The position numbers and the translations under genes were made by a program. Below are positions 7,231-15,690 of a stretch of 38,422 nucleotides of DNA, piece after piece (the stretch's first letter is position 1; each line of letters begins with the position of its first letter). Below the pieces are notes generated by a model that searched no databases, was not told the DNA's origin, and saw nothing but the letters and a program-made list of their open reading frames with translations. The DNA is from Fen-1077 sp964462865 (GTDB taxonomy: Bacteria > Chloroflexota > Dehalococcoidia > Dehalococcoidales > RBG-16-60-22): NCBI GenBank assembly GCA_964462865.1, contig CAYWZO010000015.1, forward strand, positions 1 to 38,422, read 5' to 3'.

Positions 7231-8400
7231 ATGGTCACCACGTTACCAAAACCGGAATTGAGCCTTAAAGAGAAGGAGCGCCGCTATACTTTATTGAGGA
7301 AAAAACTACAGGCTGCCGGGCTGTCTGCCCTTATCGTCTATGGTGGCAGCCAGCTGGGTGTGCCCGTCCATTACCTGACCAGGGTATGGGGCAACAAGAT
7401 GAACCTGCTGATTTTCCCGGCCATCGGTGAGCCGGTCTTCCTGGTGCCGACCAACAGCGGCCTGACACCCGAGAGGGTGGCGGGTATGAGCGGCTGGATA
7501 CCGGCGGCCAATATCCAGCTTTCGACCAACCCGCCGGTGGACGCGGCCAAATTGATAAAAAAGATGAAGCTCCAGAAAAGCCGCATCGGCGTGGACAGCT
7601 ACCGCTGGTGGCCGGTCTTCGATATGCAGCAGTTCACCGGGTTATGCCCGAAAGTAGAGCTGGTGGAAGCCCACCGCCTTTTCGGGGAAGTCCGCGGCCC
7701 CAAGAGCGCCGAGGAGCTGGCGGTGATGCAGAAGGCCATCCAGATTTCCGACCTGGCCCATTACGTATTCCTTCTTAACCTGAAAGACGGCCTGACGGAG
7801 CTGGAAGCCACCCGCGCCTCCATCAACGTGCTGGATACCCATGGCGTCGGCGACCGGATTATCCTGATACACTCCCAGCCGGAGGCTACCTATCCCAACC
7901 GGCCCGGCCCGGCGGTCATCCGCAAGCCCAACCCGGTTACCTATTCGCCGGAGTTTACCCGCAACCTGGGCTACGGCGCCCAGATGATACGCGCTTACTG
8001 GTGGGAGGAGCCTAAAGGTATCTTTAAAAAGATGTTCAAACTCTGGGCGGAGATGAGGCAGATGGTCATCGAGGAGTTCCGTCCCGGGCTGGAGATTACC
8101 GCCGCCGGTCAAAAGATAGAAGACCTGGTCGCCTCATACGGTTACGAGTGCGATAAGCTGGGACACGCCGTGGGGCTTGCCTACGGGGACGCCCCGTATA
8201 TCACCGCCGGCCCGCACGAGAAGGACTTCATGAAATGGACCATCCTGCCCGGCGAGGTGTACGCTGTGCATCCCATGGTCCGGTGTAAAGGCTATAAGGC
8301 GCCGTTTTCCATGGTGGGCGATATGTATTTAATAGGTAAGGAACGCACCACCTGGATGACCACCGCCATGCCGGAACTACCGGTGATGATTCCGCAGTAA
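7231..8400 (+). CDS. M24 (creatinase/aminopeptidase P-like) protein without metal ligands
   Basis: A 389-residue pita-bread-fold protein with an N-terminal creatinase domain (about 15-150) and a C-terminal M24 domain (about 160-375). In metallo-members five ligands (Asp, Asp, His, Glu, Glu) bind two metals. Here His312 is kept (GHAVGLAYGD), but the Asp pair region reads LGYGAQMIRAYW with no Asp, the first Glu is His347 (YAVHPMV) and the last is Asp364. It is therefore unlikely to be a metallopeptidase. Creatinase itself lacks metals and uses a His, so C-N bond hydrolysis or another lyase/hydrolase role is possible. A TATAAT box at 7186-7191 may be part of its own promoter. It converges with the flavoenzyme gene ending at 8408. 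Confidence 0.85.
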   Translation: MVTTLPKPELSLKEKERRYTLLRKKLQAAGLSALIVYGGSQLGVPVHYLTRVWGNKMNLLIFPAIGEPVFLVPTNSGLTPERVAGMSGWIPAANIQLSTNPPVDAAKLIKKMKLQKSRIGVDSYRWWPVFDMQQFTGLCPKVELVEAHRLFGEVRGPKSAEELAVMQKAIQISDLAHYVFLLNLKDGLTELEATRASINVLDTHGVGDRIILIHSQPEATYPNRPGPAVIRKPNPVTYSPEFTRNLGYGAQMIRAYWWEEPKGIFKKMFKLWAEMRQMVIEEFRPGLEITAAGQKIEDLVASYGYECDKLGHAVGLAYGDAPYITAGPHEKDFMKWTILPGEVYAVHPMVRCKGYKAPFSMVGDMYLIGKERTTWMTTAMPELPVMIPQ

Positions 8401-8407
8401 CAGGTCG

Positions 8408-10510
8408 TTAGATAGCCCGCCCAACACGGAAGCCATCGCCGATGGCGTCCACGATAAGCTTGGGTTCGTGGCAGTCGCCGATGGCATAGAGCTCGGGGAC
8501 TTTGCCCTGAAGACTTTCAAATAAGGCGTTATCCGGCTTCATCGGTACCGCCGGCACGATGCTGTCGGCCTCGATGGTCCGGATGTACCCTTCCGCCGTG
8601 AGGACGCGCAGCCCTTTATCGGTAACCCCGACGTATTCCTTGACCCCGCTGATGAGGGTCACGCCTTTTTTACGGAACCACCAGAAGAGCTGCAAACGCA
8701 GGTGGTTAATCATGCCGTCGCCCGGGACTGCCGCCGTATCCACGATGGTGACCCGGCGGCCCCGCTTGACCAGGAACTCGGCCAATTCGCAGCCGTGGAT
8801 GTCTCCGCCGATGATGACCACCCTTTTACCGATGGGCATCCAGATTCTGGTGAGCCACCGCAGCATCCGGGGCCCCATGAATTTCAGGAAGAATTTTAAC
8901 TGGCGGTGCAGGTCGGCGCTGTTGACTACCTTCTTATTATTTATACCGGGAATATCGGGCATTGTCGGAATGCCGCCGGTGGCCACGATGACCACGTCAG
9001 GTTTAATCTGTGCTATGACGGAAGCATCCGCCTGCTTACCCAGCTGGATAGCCACGCCATGCTTGAGCATCTGGCCTTTGAGATAGCGGACGATGGACGG
9101 CAGGTACTCAATTTCCAGGCTTTTGACCATGGCCGCCACGGGCAACAGCCCACCCAGCTTACGCGTTTTTTCATATAGTGTCACTTCGTGACCTCTCATG
9201 GCCGCTACCCTGGCGGCCTCCATCCCGGCCGGACCGCCGCCCACCACCAGCACTTTTTTCTTTTTATCCGCCGGGACGACGACGTACGACTGGTCGGTCC
9301 CGATGGTGGCGTTGATACGGCAGCGCCGGTGGCCGCCCATGACCTTGCAGGTGGTACAGGATGTGCATGGCGCGATGTCGTCAAGCCTGCCTTCGGCCAC
9401 CTTGTGGGGTAACTCCGGGTCGGCGATTAGCCTCCGGGTGAAACAGACGAAGTCGGTCATGCCTTCCCGCAGCATCCTTTCGCCCAGCTCGGGGTCGAGC
9501 CGGCTCACCGTCAGGACAGGTATGGTTATCGCCTTTTTCATGGCGGCCGCCAGGCGCAGGTTGGCCCCCGCCCCCCGTCGGCTCCAGTCGTACTCTTTGG
9601 GGAGAGACTTTCTGGGAATGGGCAGTTCGGGATAGCCGAAATGGTCGGACAGGAACGAGGCGTCATGCCTGCCCAGCCATTGCATCCTTAACTCGATGGC
9701 ATCGGCGCCGGCGGCCTCCAGGATGCGGGCAATGCCCCGGCAGTCTGCGGCGGTGAGACATTCGCTGTTGTCCACGTCAATCAGGTTACCGAACTCGGCC
9801 CCGTTGAGAATAATCTCGACTGGATAGTCCTGACCCAGGCGTTTTTTGACCTCCTGCAGGATTTCCACCAGCAGCCGGGAGCGGTTTTCCAGGCTGTCGC
9901 GGCCGTAAGCGTCGTGGCGCCGGTTCCAGAAGGGGGAGAGGAAGCTGTGGATGAGGTGCGTGGAGGCGGCATTTATCTCCAGGCCGTCGAAACCTGCTTT
10001 CTGGGCGCGTACCGCCGTCCGGGCAAACAAATCCACCGTCTCCTGTATCTCGGCGATGGTCATCTCACGTGGCATTTCGTTGTTGTTGTCCATCTCTGAC
10101 TTGACGCAAACGGGGGAAGCGCCCACCGGTGGGTTGGAAGTAAACGTCGTCTGCCAGAGCATTGTCTTTTGCCAGTTGATGGCGTGATTAAATTGTACGA
10201 AGGCCGGGCAGTCATACTTGTGGATGAGCGCGGTCAGTTCGCTGATGCCTTTTATGTATTTATCATCATCGAGGCGGTAATTGCCTTTCATGCGCGTCTC
10301 AACGGGTGCGAGGGAGGGGCTCTCCACGATGACCAGGCCGATGCCACCTCTGGCGAAGGCCTCGTAGTAGTGCTTGATTCTATCGGACACCTGATTATCG
10401 CCGTCACCCCAGTACCGCGCCGCCGCGCCGGATTTCACCATCCGGTTTTTTATCTTGACCGAGCCGATACGGCCCGGTTCCAGCAGCTTTTCAAATCTTT
10501 TCATCGTCAT
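8408..10510 (-). CDS. Old Yellow Enzyme / 2,4-dienoyl-CoA reductase-like flavin oxidoreductase
   Basis: A 700-residue three-part enzyme: FMN TIM barrel (about 5-380), an Fe-S cluster motif with cysteines at 382, 385, 388 and 397, and FAD/NAD(P)-binding domains (GGGPAG at 424-429, a second GGDIHG motif, and AIGDCHEP near the end). Such enzymes pass electrons from NAD(P)H through FAD and Fe-S to FMN to reduce enoate or dienoyl-CoA substrates. Two oddities: the usual His-x-x-His/Asn pair of the barrel is Asn180 and Ser183 (EINAASTHLI), and the Cys spacing is tighter than the common C-x2-C-x3-C-x11-C. The start ATG overlaps the stop of the upstream flavoprotein gene (ATGA), so the two are co-translated. 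Confidence 0.9.
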   Translation of the reverse strand: MTMKRFEKLLEPGRIGSVKIKNRMVKSGAAARYWGDGDNQVSDRIKHYYEAFARGGIGLVIVESPSLAPVETRMKGNYRLDDDKYIKGISELTALIHKYDCPAFVQFNHAINWQKTMLWQTTFTSNPPVGASPVCVKSEMDNNNEMPREMTIAEIQETVDLFARTAVRAQKAGFDGLEINAASTHLIHSFLSPFWNRRHDAYGRDSLENRSRLLVEILQEVKKRLGQDYPVEIILNGAEFGNLIDVDNSECLTAADCRGIARILEAAGADAIELRMQWLGRHDASFLSDHFGYPELPIPRKSLPKEYDWSRRGAGANLRLAAAMKKAITIPVLTVSRLDPELGERMLREGMTDFVCFTRRLIADPELPHKVAEGRLDDIAPCTSCTTCKVMGGHRRCRINATIGTDQSYVVVPADKKKKVLVVGGGPAGMEAARVAAMRGHEVTLYEKTRKLGGLLPVAAMVKSLEIEYLPSIVRYLKGQMLKHGVAIQLGKQADASVIAQIKPDVVIVATGGIPTMPDIPGINNKKVVNSADLHRQLKFFLKFMGPRMLRWLTRIWMPIGKRVVIIGGDIHGCELAEFLVKRGRRVTIVDTAAVPGDGMINHLRLQLFWWFRKKGVTLISGVKEYVGVTDKGLRVLTAEGYIRTIEADSIVPAVPMKPDNALFESLQGKVPELYAIGDCHEPKLIVDAIGDGFRVGRAI

Positions 10511-11934
10511 TTTTTACGTCTTTCTATTGTCTCTCGGATAAAAGCCGCGGCGTTTTCCCCGGCGATGCGCCCGGAGTTGACCGCGAACCCGAAGGCGCTG
10601 CCGTTGAGGTCGCTGCAATAGTTCTCCGGTTCCCAGCCGCTGACGGCCACGCCGGCGGCATAGAGACCTGTAATTGGTTTATCAAGGCCGTCAAGGACTT
10701 CCATATGTTCGTTGACGCGGATGCCGCCCATGGTATCGAGGAGATGCGCCTCGCCCTTAATGGCGTAGTAAGGCGCCCGGCGCAGGGGTAACAGATATCT
10801 CCGGTCCTTGGCGAAGAGGGCATCGTAGCCATGTTCGCAGAACGTATTATATTCGTCTATTGTGGCCTTTAGCGTTGCGGTGTCGGCTCCTATCCAGCCA
10901 GCGATTTCATCCCAGGAGTCAGCGATTTTTACCCTGCCCCGGGCTGCCTCGGCCGGCAGCGCTTTTTCCAGGACGGGCAGTTTTTCTTTCATTAACTCTT
11001 TGATGGACGTGTCCAGAAGGGAATATGTAATTTTTCCCGGTTGCATGAGTATGGTATTACCGGCTTCGAAAGGATGGGCGCCGATTGCCTCATCGGTGAT
11101 ACGCTCCCCCCGCTTGTTTACCCAGACCGTAACGCCTTCTCTCTCCAGACCCATCAAAGGCCAGGTATGCAGGTCGATACGGGGGCCTTCTTTGAGGAGG
11201 GTAACGAAGTCCTCAATGGCTGCGCCGGCCTCCTTCGCCATCAGCAGCCCATCGCCCATGAGCGGGAGGCCGCGATTGCCGAAGCCGTCATAGTAAAGCG
11301 GGCAATATTTTTTAAGGAGCTTTTTATTGCCGGCGAAGCCGCCGGTGGTGATGATGACGCTCCGGGCTTTTATTTCAACCTCTTTGTCTTTTTGAACGGC
11401 CAGGACGCCGGTAATACGGCCGTTTTTGTCACGTATCAGTTTTTTACCGCCGCTGCGTGTAAGTAGCTGCACACCGGACTGGCGGCATTTCTCGGCCAAT
11501 ACTTTAATCAGGTGGGCGCCCCTTCCCTGCGGGACGTGCTGGACGCGCGGTGTCTGGTTGGGGAAGAAGGCGATGACGGTAAACTCCAGCCCCATTTGTT
11601 CCAGCCAGCGGATGGTATCGCCGGACTTATTGAGGAAAGCCCGGAAAATCCGGGGATTGACCCGGCTCCAGTGGGCCCAGTCCATCGCCCGTTTAAAAAG
11701 CTCGTCCTTGTCCGCGAGGATTCGCTGCTGCGCCTGGGCGGGGCTCTCACAGGCGAAGAGACCTGAAGCGAGGGCGGAGTTACCGCCCAGCGCACCCCGC
11801 TTCTCCAGCAGAATGATGTCCTTGATTCCCTTATTCGCCGCGGTTAAAGCGGCCGCCAGTCCGGCGCCCCCGCCGCCAATGATAACAAGCCCCGCTTGGA
11901 GTCTTTGGTTTTTAGTACTTATTCTGGGGTACAT
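10507..11934 (-). CDS. FAD-dependent fumarate reductase / 3-ketosteroid dehydrogenase-like flavoprotein
   Basis: A 475-residue soluble flavoprotein of the FAD-binding-2 family. The dinucleotide motif GGGGAG is near residue 20 (LVIIGGGGAGLAAAL), followed by LLEKRGALGGNSALASG. The middle holds the capping domain with an RGERITDEA segment that carries conserved catalytic-type residues in fumarate/urocanate reductases. The C-terminus (GGIRVNEHMEV, GLYAAGVAV, NGSAFGFAVNSGRIAGE) closes the FAD site. It would reduce or desaturate a C=C bond next to a carbonyl. It sits 14 bases after the M24 gene and overlaps the Old Yellow Enzyme-like gene by 4 bases, which suggests they act in one pathway. The substrate is unknown. 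Confidence 0.88.
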   Translation of the reverse strand: MYPRISTKNQRLQAGLVIIGGGGAGLAAALTAANKGIKDIILLEKRGALGGNSALASGLFACESPAQAQQRILADKDELFKRAMDWAHWSRVNPRIFRAFLNKSGDTIRWLEQMGLEFTVIAFFPNQTPRVQHVPQGRGAHLIKVLAEKCRQSGVQLLTRSGGKKLIRDKNGRITGVLAVQKDKEVEIKARSVIITTGGFAGNKKLLKKYCPLYYDGFGNRGLPLMGDGLLMAKEAGAAIEDFVTLLKEGPRIDLHTWPLMGLEREGVTVWVNKRGERITDEAIGAHPFEAGNTILMQPGKITYSLLDTSIKELMKEKLPVLEKALPAEAARGRVKIADSWDEIAGWIGADTATLKATIDEYNTFCEHGYDALFAKDRRYLLPLRRAPYYAIKGEAHLLDTMGGIRVNEHMEVLDGLDKPITGLYAAGVAVSGWEPENYCSDLNGSAFGFAVNSGRIAGENAAAFIRETIERRKK

Positions 11935-11948
11935 TAACGAGACCTCGG

Positions 11949-13061
11949 TCAGATCAGCTCTTTGGCCAGGTCGATTTTACTTAACCTCTCGAAGCCGGTT
12001 TCCGTGATTAAATAGGTATACCCCATGCCGACGCCGTCGCCGCCGGGTTTGACCATGACGCAGGGGTGGATGGCGAGCACCATCCCGGGTTTGAGTACGG
12101 TTTCGTTGGAATCGGTAATCGACCAGTAATCGAGTATGTCCAGCCCGACCGAGTGGCCCGGTCGCAACGGTGATTGAAACCCGCTGGTGCGTACTGAATT
12201 AATTAACGTGTGGTAGATATCGGATACCTTCGTTCCGGGGCGCAGCAGTTTCTGTACCGCCTTATCGGCCCTGGCCCAGGCCTGCACCATGTCCTTCACG
12301 CGGGGCAGGTATTGCCCCACCGGCAGCGTCACGGGGAGCTGGGCATAGTAGCCCTGGTAGGCCGGGGAAATTTCCATAAATAACGTGCCGTTAGCTTCCA
12401 GTTTGTCCACCGTCGGGAAGAAGGCCATATTCATCGTGGAACCGGCGCCGTCCACCAGGTCAAAGCTGTACTCGCAGCCTTGTTCATAAATTATCTTTTT
12501 GACCTCGCCGTAGATGGTGTACTCGCTAAGGCCGGGGCGTATTATCTTCATGAGCCGGGAGTACACTTTGTCCGCCACGGCGGCGGCGGCGCGCGTTTTC
12601 TCGATTTCCTCGGCGCTCTTGATGACCCGCAGCGGCTCGAAAAGCCACGGCCGGTCCACCAGGCGTTCGCCGAACTGCCCTTTGACCGCGAGGTACATCG
12701 GCACGGACATGCAGGCCAGGCCCACCAGCCCGATTTTATTCCCCTTATCCAGACGGGCGAGCTCTTTAACGGCTTGCTGGATGTTGTTGGTCGTTTCTCT
12801 AATGTCGAGTAAGTCAAAGGCCTCTAGTATTTTTGGCAGCTTGGGGGAGGCTAACGCATTGGGCATGGTGAGAAAAACCGGCCTGCCTTCCGCCGGGAAG
12901 ATACAGCATCCACCCCGGCCGGTACCGGCGACGTAGCGGATATTGCCGCGGTTAAAGTCATCGGAAATACCGACGATGAGGAGACTGTCCAGCCCCTCCT
13001 TCTTCATTATCTCGCGAATGGCGGCATAGCGCCTTTGGTATTCCTGGTTGGAAATTGCCAT
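11949..13061 (-). CDS. Second M24 (creatinase-like) protein without metal ligands
   Basis: A 370-residue protein with the creatinase N-domain (about 8-140) and M24 domain (about 150-360). His303 (RPGHSVGLD) matches the conserved catalytic His, but the metal-binding Asp pair reads Glu230 and Gln241 (LFMEISPAYQGYYAQ), the first Glu is His332 (LAIHPCV) and the last is a Tyr-containing GMGYTYLI. As with the protein at 7231-8400, metallopeptidase activity is unlikely. It lies 21 bases after the SnoaL-like gene and 14 bases before the flavoprotein gene on the same strand, so it is an operon member. It may hydrolyse a non-peptide C-N or related bond, an inference from creatinase. Confidence 0.85.
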   Translation of the reverse strand: MAISNQEYQRRYAAIREIMKKEGLDSLLIVGISDDFNRGNIRYVAGTGRGGCCIFPAEGRPVFLTMPNALASPKLPKILEAFDLLDIRETTNNIQQAVKELARLDKGNKIGLVGLACMSVPMYLAVKGQFGERLVDRPWLFEPLRVIKSAEEIEKTRAAAAVADKVYSRLMKIIRPGLSEYTIYGEVKKIIYEQGCEYSFDLVDGAGSTMNMAFFPTVDKLEANGTLFMEISPAYQGYYAQLPVTLPVGQYLPRVKDMVQAWARADKAVQKLLRPGTKVSDIYHTLINSVRTSGFQSPLRPGHSVGLDILDYWSITDSNETVLKPGMVLAIHPCVMVKPGGDGVGMGYTYLITETGFERLSKIDLAKELI

Positions 13062-13082
13062 AAAACGCCTCTTTACATAAAA

Positions 13083-13520
13083 TTATTTAAAAAATTCTGG
13101 CCAGGGACGCTTCATCTTGAGAAAACTGAATTTCCACTTTCCGTTTTCTTTCACATATTCGCAGTCGTACCTTCCCTGAACCCACTGCCTTTGGGAAGGC
13201 CCGGCGAGGAAGCGGTAAAACATCCAGTGGCCTTTAGCCCTGTCTCCATCCACAGAGACAACCGGCTGGCCGGTAAAATGGCCGTCTTTGGATAACTCTA
13301 CATTCCGGCGGATAGTTTCACGGAAAAATTTACCAACTGCTTCCTTCCCTTTTATAATGCCGTAGTTGGCGACATCGGTGATGATGTTTTCTGCGAAGCA
13401 GTCAAGCGCTTTTTCGATTTCCAGATTCTGGATATAGAAAAGGTATTCCCGGTGCAGTGTTTTAATTTCCTCGGCGTCTTCCAGCGCCCTGACCCGTTTT
13501 TCCAGTTCTTCCAATGTCAT
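13083..13520 (-). CDS. SnoaL-like / NTF2-fold protein
   Basis: A 145-residue protein from the ATG at 13520, which has an AGGAGAG site about 9 bases upstream; a GTG at 13548 has none. The pattern (N-terminal helix with LEDAEEIKTLHREYLFYIQ, ALDCFAENI, KGKEAVGKFFRE, then strands ending VQGRYDCEYVKENGKWKFSFLKM) fits the SnoaL_4/NTF2-like cone fold. Members include dehydratases, isomerases and dehydrochlorinases but many have no known activity. It lies between the solute-binding protein gene and the M24 gene on the same strand. It probably acts on a small hydrophobic intermediate of this pathway. Confidence 0.75.
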   Translation of the reverse strand: MTLEELEKRVRALEDAEEIKTLHREYLFYIQNLEIEKALDCFAENIITDVANYGIIKGKEAVGKFFRETIRRNVELSKDGHFTGQPVVSVDGDRAKGHWMFYRFLAGPSQRQWVQGRYDCEYVKENGKWKFSFLKMKRPWPEFFK

Positions 13521-13669
13521 TCCATTTCTCTCCTGCGCTAAACTCATCACATACAGATATTGTGGAATGGCAATCTGTGAGTTATTGGTTTACGTTGATG
13601 CTTTGTCATGGCACAGAGTACTATATTGTAAAAAGGAGAATATCCAAATTTTACTTTGGTTAGGGTCTT

Positions 13670-13708
13670 GGGCAGACCTGACCTCATTGCGAAAACCCAG
13701 GTCTGCCC
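13670..13708 (-). promoter_or_regulatory. Perfect 10-bp hairpin downstream of solute-binding protein gene
   Basis: GGGCAGACCT (13670-13679) and AGGTCTGCCC (13699-13708) pair perfectly around a 19-base loop, about 20 bases after the binding-protein stop. The minus strand has no U-tract after it, so mRNA stabilisation or partial termination before the enzyme genes is likely. Confidence 0.6.
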
Positions 13709-13726
13709 TGTGATTTAAACTTTTAT

Positions 13727-15319
13727 CTATTCCAGCCAGGCTTTCGGTGACAGGTAGTAGTAAGGAATCTCCCCGTATTCGTCGTCGTGGAGTGTCTTGA
13801 CTTTGAAGATAATAATCGTATTCAGACTGATAGGGGCATGCATACAGGACCCATCGATAGATTCCTTCATCAGGTCCCAGACCAGCTTTTGTTTGGAAGC
13901 CTGGTCGGGTGCCTGGACTGCCTGGTCATAAATTTGCTTGAATTTATCGGATACCTCAATACCCTTGAATTCATTGCCTGCCCTGACCTGGGCGAACTTC
14001 TGCAGCGGATCAATGAAAACGAATCCCTGCTGGCAAACGATTCCGGTAAAACCTTTCTGGTTGGAAGCTATGTCAGCGAAGGCAGGACGTAGCAGGGGGT
14101 CGAGTTCGGCATTGATGCCGCCTGCTTTCAGCTGGTTCTGGATAGCGGTCAGGAGATCCGTCTGGGCGCCGCCGGTATTATAGAAGTGCAGGAGTGTATC
14201 AATACCGTTCGGGTAACCTGCTTCTGACAGGAATTGTTTAGCCTTGGCAGCATCAGTGGGATAGCCGACGACATCGGTATTGTAAGCCCAGGTACCGGGA
14301 ATTGCCCATTGGTTAATATTGATCCAGTAGTTCTTGCCTATGCCCTGATTCAAAGCTTTAGTATCGAGAGCATAGGACATTGCCTGCCTGACTTTTAGAT
14401 TGGAAAAGTACGGATCGTCCACAGCTCCGGCAAGCGCCGGCACCTGACCAAACGGTGCCAGCACCATGTTCCACTTGCCTTCCGCTTGGAGCCCCGCGGC
14501 ATCGGTGGGGCTGACCGAATGCGCATGTATTTCTCCGGCTTTGAGCGCCATGAGTGATACAGTGGCATCGGCAAACCTGATCAGTTCAATTTTATCCAGA
14601 TATGGTTTCCCACCCCAATAACCATCAAATCTTTCATAGTTGATGGAGACATCTTTTGTCCAGCTGACGAACTTCCAGGCGCCCGTGCCTACGGGGTTCT
14701 TCTCGGCCCACTCCTTACCCCCATTGGCTTCGAATGATTTCTGGGAAATCATCCGGCCGGCATCAGCACCGTTGCACAAGGCATTGATGATGGTGTTATC
14801 AAATTCGGAAAGATTGAGCTTCACGGTATAATCGTCCACGACATCAACGGACGCTACCCTCTTCAGCTCGGCTCTGGCCCCGGAGCGGTACTGGTCTAAA
14901 TTCCATTTACATACCGCGGCGTTCCAGTCTGACCCGTCATGGAATTTAACCCCTTTCCGGAGGGTAAGGGTAATAGTTTTAGCGGCTGCGTCAATCTTGT
15001 AATCGGTAGCCAATAGACCTACCATATCGCCCTTTTCGTTATAACGGAAGAGCGTTTCCAGGGCGAAGCTCGAGGACTGGCCGTCGGTCTGGCCGGTCAT
15101 GGTTCCTGGATGACCGAGGCTGTAGGGCTCTGACACACTCCTTTTAAAAGTCCCACCATATTTAGGCGTCGGTCCGGTCGGCGTGGGGGAAGGTGTGGTT
15201 GTGGTTGGCGCGGCTGAGGTAGTTGTGGGTGCCGGAGTGGTGGTTTTTTCACCGCACCCGATGAATGCCAGACTTCCAATTAAAATAACCGCGAGAAACA
15301 GAAACAGTATTTTCTTCAT
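13727..15319 (-). CDS. ABC transporter solute-binding lipoprotein (family 5, DppA/OppA-like) 1
   Basis: A 530-residue extracytoplasmic binding protein. The signal peptide ends in a lipobox with Cys22 (LAFIGC), so it is membrane-anchored. A Thr/Pro/Ser-rich linker covers residues about 26-53, followed by the family 5 fold (KYGGTFKRS, LRKGVKFHDGSDWNA, VGTGAWKF, QAMSYALD). Family 5 proteins bind peptides, nickel, opines or other organic solutes; this one cannot be assigned. It is divergent from the DppB/DppC pair at 15691-17539, which is probably its permease. It may lead the minus-strand enzyme operon, with a hairpin between. Confidence 0.92.
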   Translation of the reverse strand: MKKILFLFLAVILIGSLAFIGCGEKTTTPAPTTTSAAPTTTTPSPTPTGPTPKYGGTFKRSVSEPYSLGHPGTMTGQTDGQSSSFALETLFRYNEKGDMVGLLATDYKIDAAAKTITLTLRKGVKFHDGSDWNAAVCKWNLDQYRSGARAELKRVASVDVVDDYTVKLNLSEFDNTIINALCNGADAGRMISQKSFEANGGKEWAEKNPVGTGAWKFVSWTKDVSINYERFDGYWGGKPYLDKIELIRFADATVSLMALKAGEIHAHSVSPTDAAGLQAEGKWNMVLAPFGQVPALAGAVDDPYFSNLKVRQAMSYALDTKALNQGIGKNYWININQWAIPGTWAYNTDVVGYPTDAAKAKQFLSEAGYPNGIDTLLHFYNTGGAQTDLLTAIQNQLKAGGINAELDPLLRPAFADIASNQKGFTGIVCQQGFVFIDPLQKFAQVRAGNEFKGIEVSDKFKQIYDQAVQAPDQASKQKLVWDLMKESIDGSCMHAPISLNTIIIFKVKTLHDDEYGEIPYYYLSPKAWLE

Positions 15320-15455
15320 AATAATTATATCTTCCTCCTGTTATTTTACCCATCTCGGATAATCTAAATCATACTTCCATACAATCCCCCCTCTCATGGT
15401 GCTTAAATTCTCTAAGTAGAACGCCTAAATATTAATAGCATCTATATCACTGCAT

Positions 15456-15481
15456 TGTCAAATATGATATCTCGTTTGACA
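15456..15481. promoter_or_regulatory. Inverted repeat, probable operator, TGTCAAA-N12-TTTGACA
   Basis: Perfect 7-base arms at 15456-15462 and 15475-15481. Each arm contains a TTGACA -35 box, one per strand, so a protein bound here could control both divergent promoters. A related imperfect repeat lies over the iclR promoter at 17805-17821. Confidence 0.45.
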
Positions 15482-15505
15482 TTATCAGGATAAATAATAT
15501 ATCAT
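15476..15505 (+). promoter_or_regulatory. Candidate promoter for DppB/DppC pair 1
   Basis: TTGACA (15476-15481), an 18-base spacer and TATCAT (15500-15505, 5/6). The -35 box is one arm of the inverted repeat. Confidence 0.45.
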
Positions 15506-15690
15506 TATTCAAATTCCACCATGTATTTTTTATAACATGTCAACTTAGTAATTATAGACAAAAGAGTGTACCCGATTTACTGGAATACTGTACCAATCGC
15601 CTTGAGGTAAAAACCGATCTTTCTTTAACTAATCAGTCATACGAAAATAATAGCATGAAGCCCTAAATATTTCAGGGAGCCAAAGAACAA

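Larger units (their letters stand above)
15320..15690. other. Divergent promoter region between binding protein and permease genes
   Basis: AT-rich region without a gene. It contains the inverted repeat and promoter described separately. On the minus strand a second Shine-Dalgarno-like GAGAGGGGGG lies at 15386-15395, 67 bases before the binding-protein start and well upstream of the working AGGAGG site. Confidence 0.6.
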
